A stretch of DNA of 21,455 nucleotides from positions 1 to 21,455 of the forward strand of contig CALVPW010000009.1 in NCBI GenBank assembly GCA_944354085.1, written 5' to 3'. A program made the position numbers and the translations under genes. The stretch's first letter is position 1, and each line of letters opens with the position of its first letter. The stretch comes from an uncultured Clostridia bacterium. Lineage in GTDB: Bacteria > Bacillota > Clostridia > Christensenellales > Borkfalkiaceae. Under the pieces are notes generated by a model, which saw only the letters and a program-made list of their open reading frames with translations, made no database searches and had not been told where the DNA came from. Positions 21,143-21,455 of the stretch are shown in pieces.

Positions 21143-21455
21143 GCCCGCGATTTCTTTGGCATGATCGTCCGCTTTGAATGATACTTTTTCCAGCCCCTCT
21201 GAATTTGCCTTTTCGGTCAGGCTATGGTAGCATAGTTCCTCGCTGACGTCAACGGCCGCAAAATCGTTGCTTAAACACCTATAAAAGACTTTTAGAGCCG
21301 AGTAAGGAAGAGTTTTCCTTGCTCGGCTCTTTTGCTGTCTATGAGGTTTTTACGCGATTTCTATGCAACGATTTTGGCTTTGTCCCGTTGACTTCCGCAG
21401 GCTTGCTATAAAGAATACCGACATTCACCGTCCTATGCACCTCCGCCTGTTGCCC
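21143..21455. other. AT-richer tail with inverted repeats; no intact gene
   Basis: About 310 bases with no supported complete gene and visibly lower GC than the interior. A minus-strand frame (21349-21134) is open for 71 codons with a coding-like C-terminal half, including SEELCYHSLTEKANSEGLEK. It has no usable start, is preceded by an in-frame TAA, and ends inside the tRNA terminator. It could be the 3' remnant of a gene or chance. Inverted repeats dominate the rest: GTCAACGG and AAAATCGTTGC near 21248-21270 recur inverted near 21364-21390, flanking the hairpin at 21294-21330. This may be a mobile-element end next to a tRNA, a common insertion site. No integrase is visible. Confidence 0.4.
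21294..21333 (+). terminator. Terminator-like hairpin at the centre of a long inverted repeat
   Basis: The arms 21294-21309 and 21315-21330 pair over 16 positions (one U-G) around a 5-nt loop and are followed by T to 21333 on the plus strand. No plus-strand gene lies directly upstream apart from the already terminated tRNA, so it may be the core of a palindromic element rather than a gene terminator. Confidence 0.6.

Noticed and set aside
20872..21162. 96-codon minus-strand ORF across the tRNA
   Set aside because: It is the antisense translation of tRNA-Ser and its flanks, a well-known spurious ORF type; there is no ribosome site.
1..21455. CRISPR array, toxin-antitoxin, phage or defence system
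   Set aside because: No regularly spaced direct repeats, no cas, restriction-modification or toxin-like genes, and no structural phage genes were seen.

Overview
The window looks like a chromosomal segment of a GC-rich, endospore-forming member of the Clostridia (Firmicutes), probably an uncultured gut lineage. The evidence is a SpoIIE sporulation phosphatase, a PyrR-attenuated pyr operon, near-consensus AAGGAGG ribosome binding sites, sigma-A-type promoters with 16-17 bp spacers, and a tRNA gene with encoded CCA. Family-level placement is not possible from the sequence alone. Both ends (about 1-240 and 21143-21455) are AT-richer and full of inverted repeats, unlike the compact GC-rich interior. 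They may be interspersed or mobile repeats at which an assembly contig stops (inference).

Layout from left to right. 1-240: a palindrome-rich stretch that replaces the C-terminus of a rhamnulokinase gene (218-1525, minus). Divergent from it is an AraC-family regulator (1660-2628), with an operator-like inverted repeat between them. 2663-3694: galactose mutarotase (minus). 3810-4487: exported polysaccharide deacetylase (plus), which overlaps tail-to-tail by 47 bp with a P-type Ca2+-ATPase (4441-7059, minus). 7167-13146: complete pyrRBCFKDE operon (minus), read through a leader at 13147-13322 in which the promoter, PyrR binding loop, antiterminator and terminator can all be identified. 13328-14020: a metallophosphoesterase gene split by an in-frame TAG. 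14102-14551: a small membrane protein. 14638-16111: an operon of two GNAT acetyltransferases and a GRAM/PH-like protein (minus). 16309-18570: spoIIE (plus). 18648-20825: an operon-like minus-strand run, ppa, SGNH hydrolase, nicotinamidase-like hydrolase, then a terminator and a ybaK-type deacylase. 21007-21097: tRNA-Ser(GCT) with its own promoter and terminator. The remainder is AT-richer sequence with long inverted repeats.

How the genes fit together. The pyr operon encodes five of the six steps of de novo UMP synthesis (pyrB, C, DK, E, F) plus the regulator PyrR; carbamoyl-phosphate synthase (carAB) is absent and must lie elsewhere. rhaB, its probable AraC regulator and galM suggest use of deoxy- and hexose sugars, but no rhamnose isomerase or aldolase is present. 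The remaining genes are housekeeping or envelope functions: pyrophosphatase, Cys-tRNA(Pro) editing, Ca2+ export and cell-wall or glycan deacetylation.

Most notable: (i) a fully legible PyrR attenuator; (ii) a conserved phosphoesterase broken by one TAG at a position where relatives often have Gln, in a window where none of 22 protein genes ends in TAG; (iii) a rhamnulokinase whose last ~45 residues are replaced by a palindromic element; (iv) a terminator placed directly in front of the ybaK ribosome binding site. No CRISPR array, phage module or recognised defence system was found.
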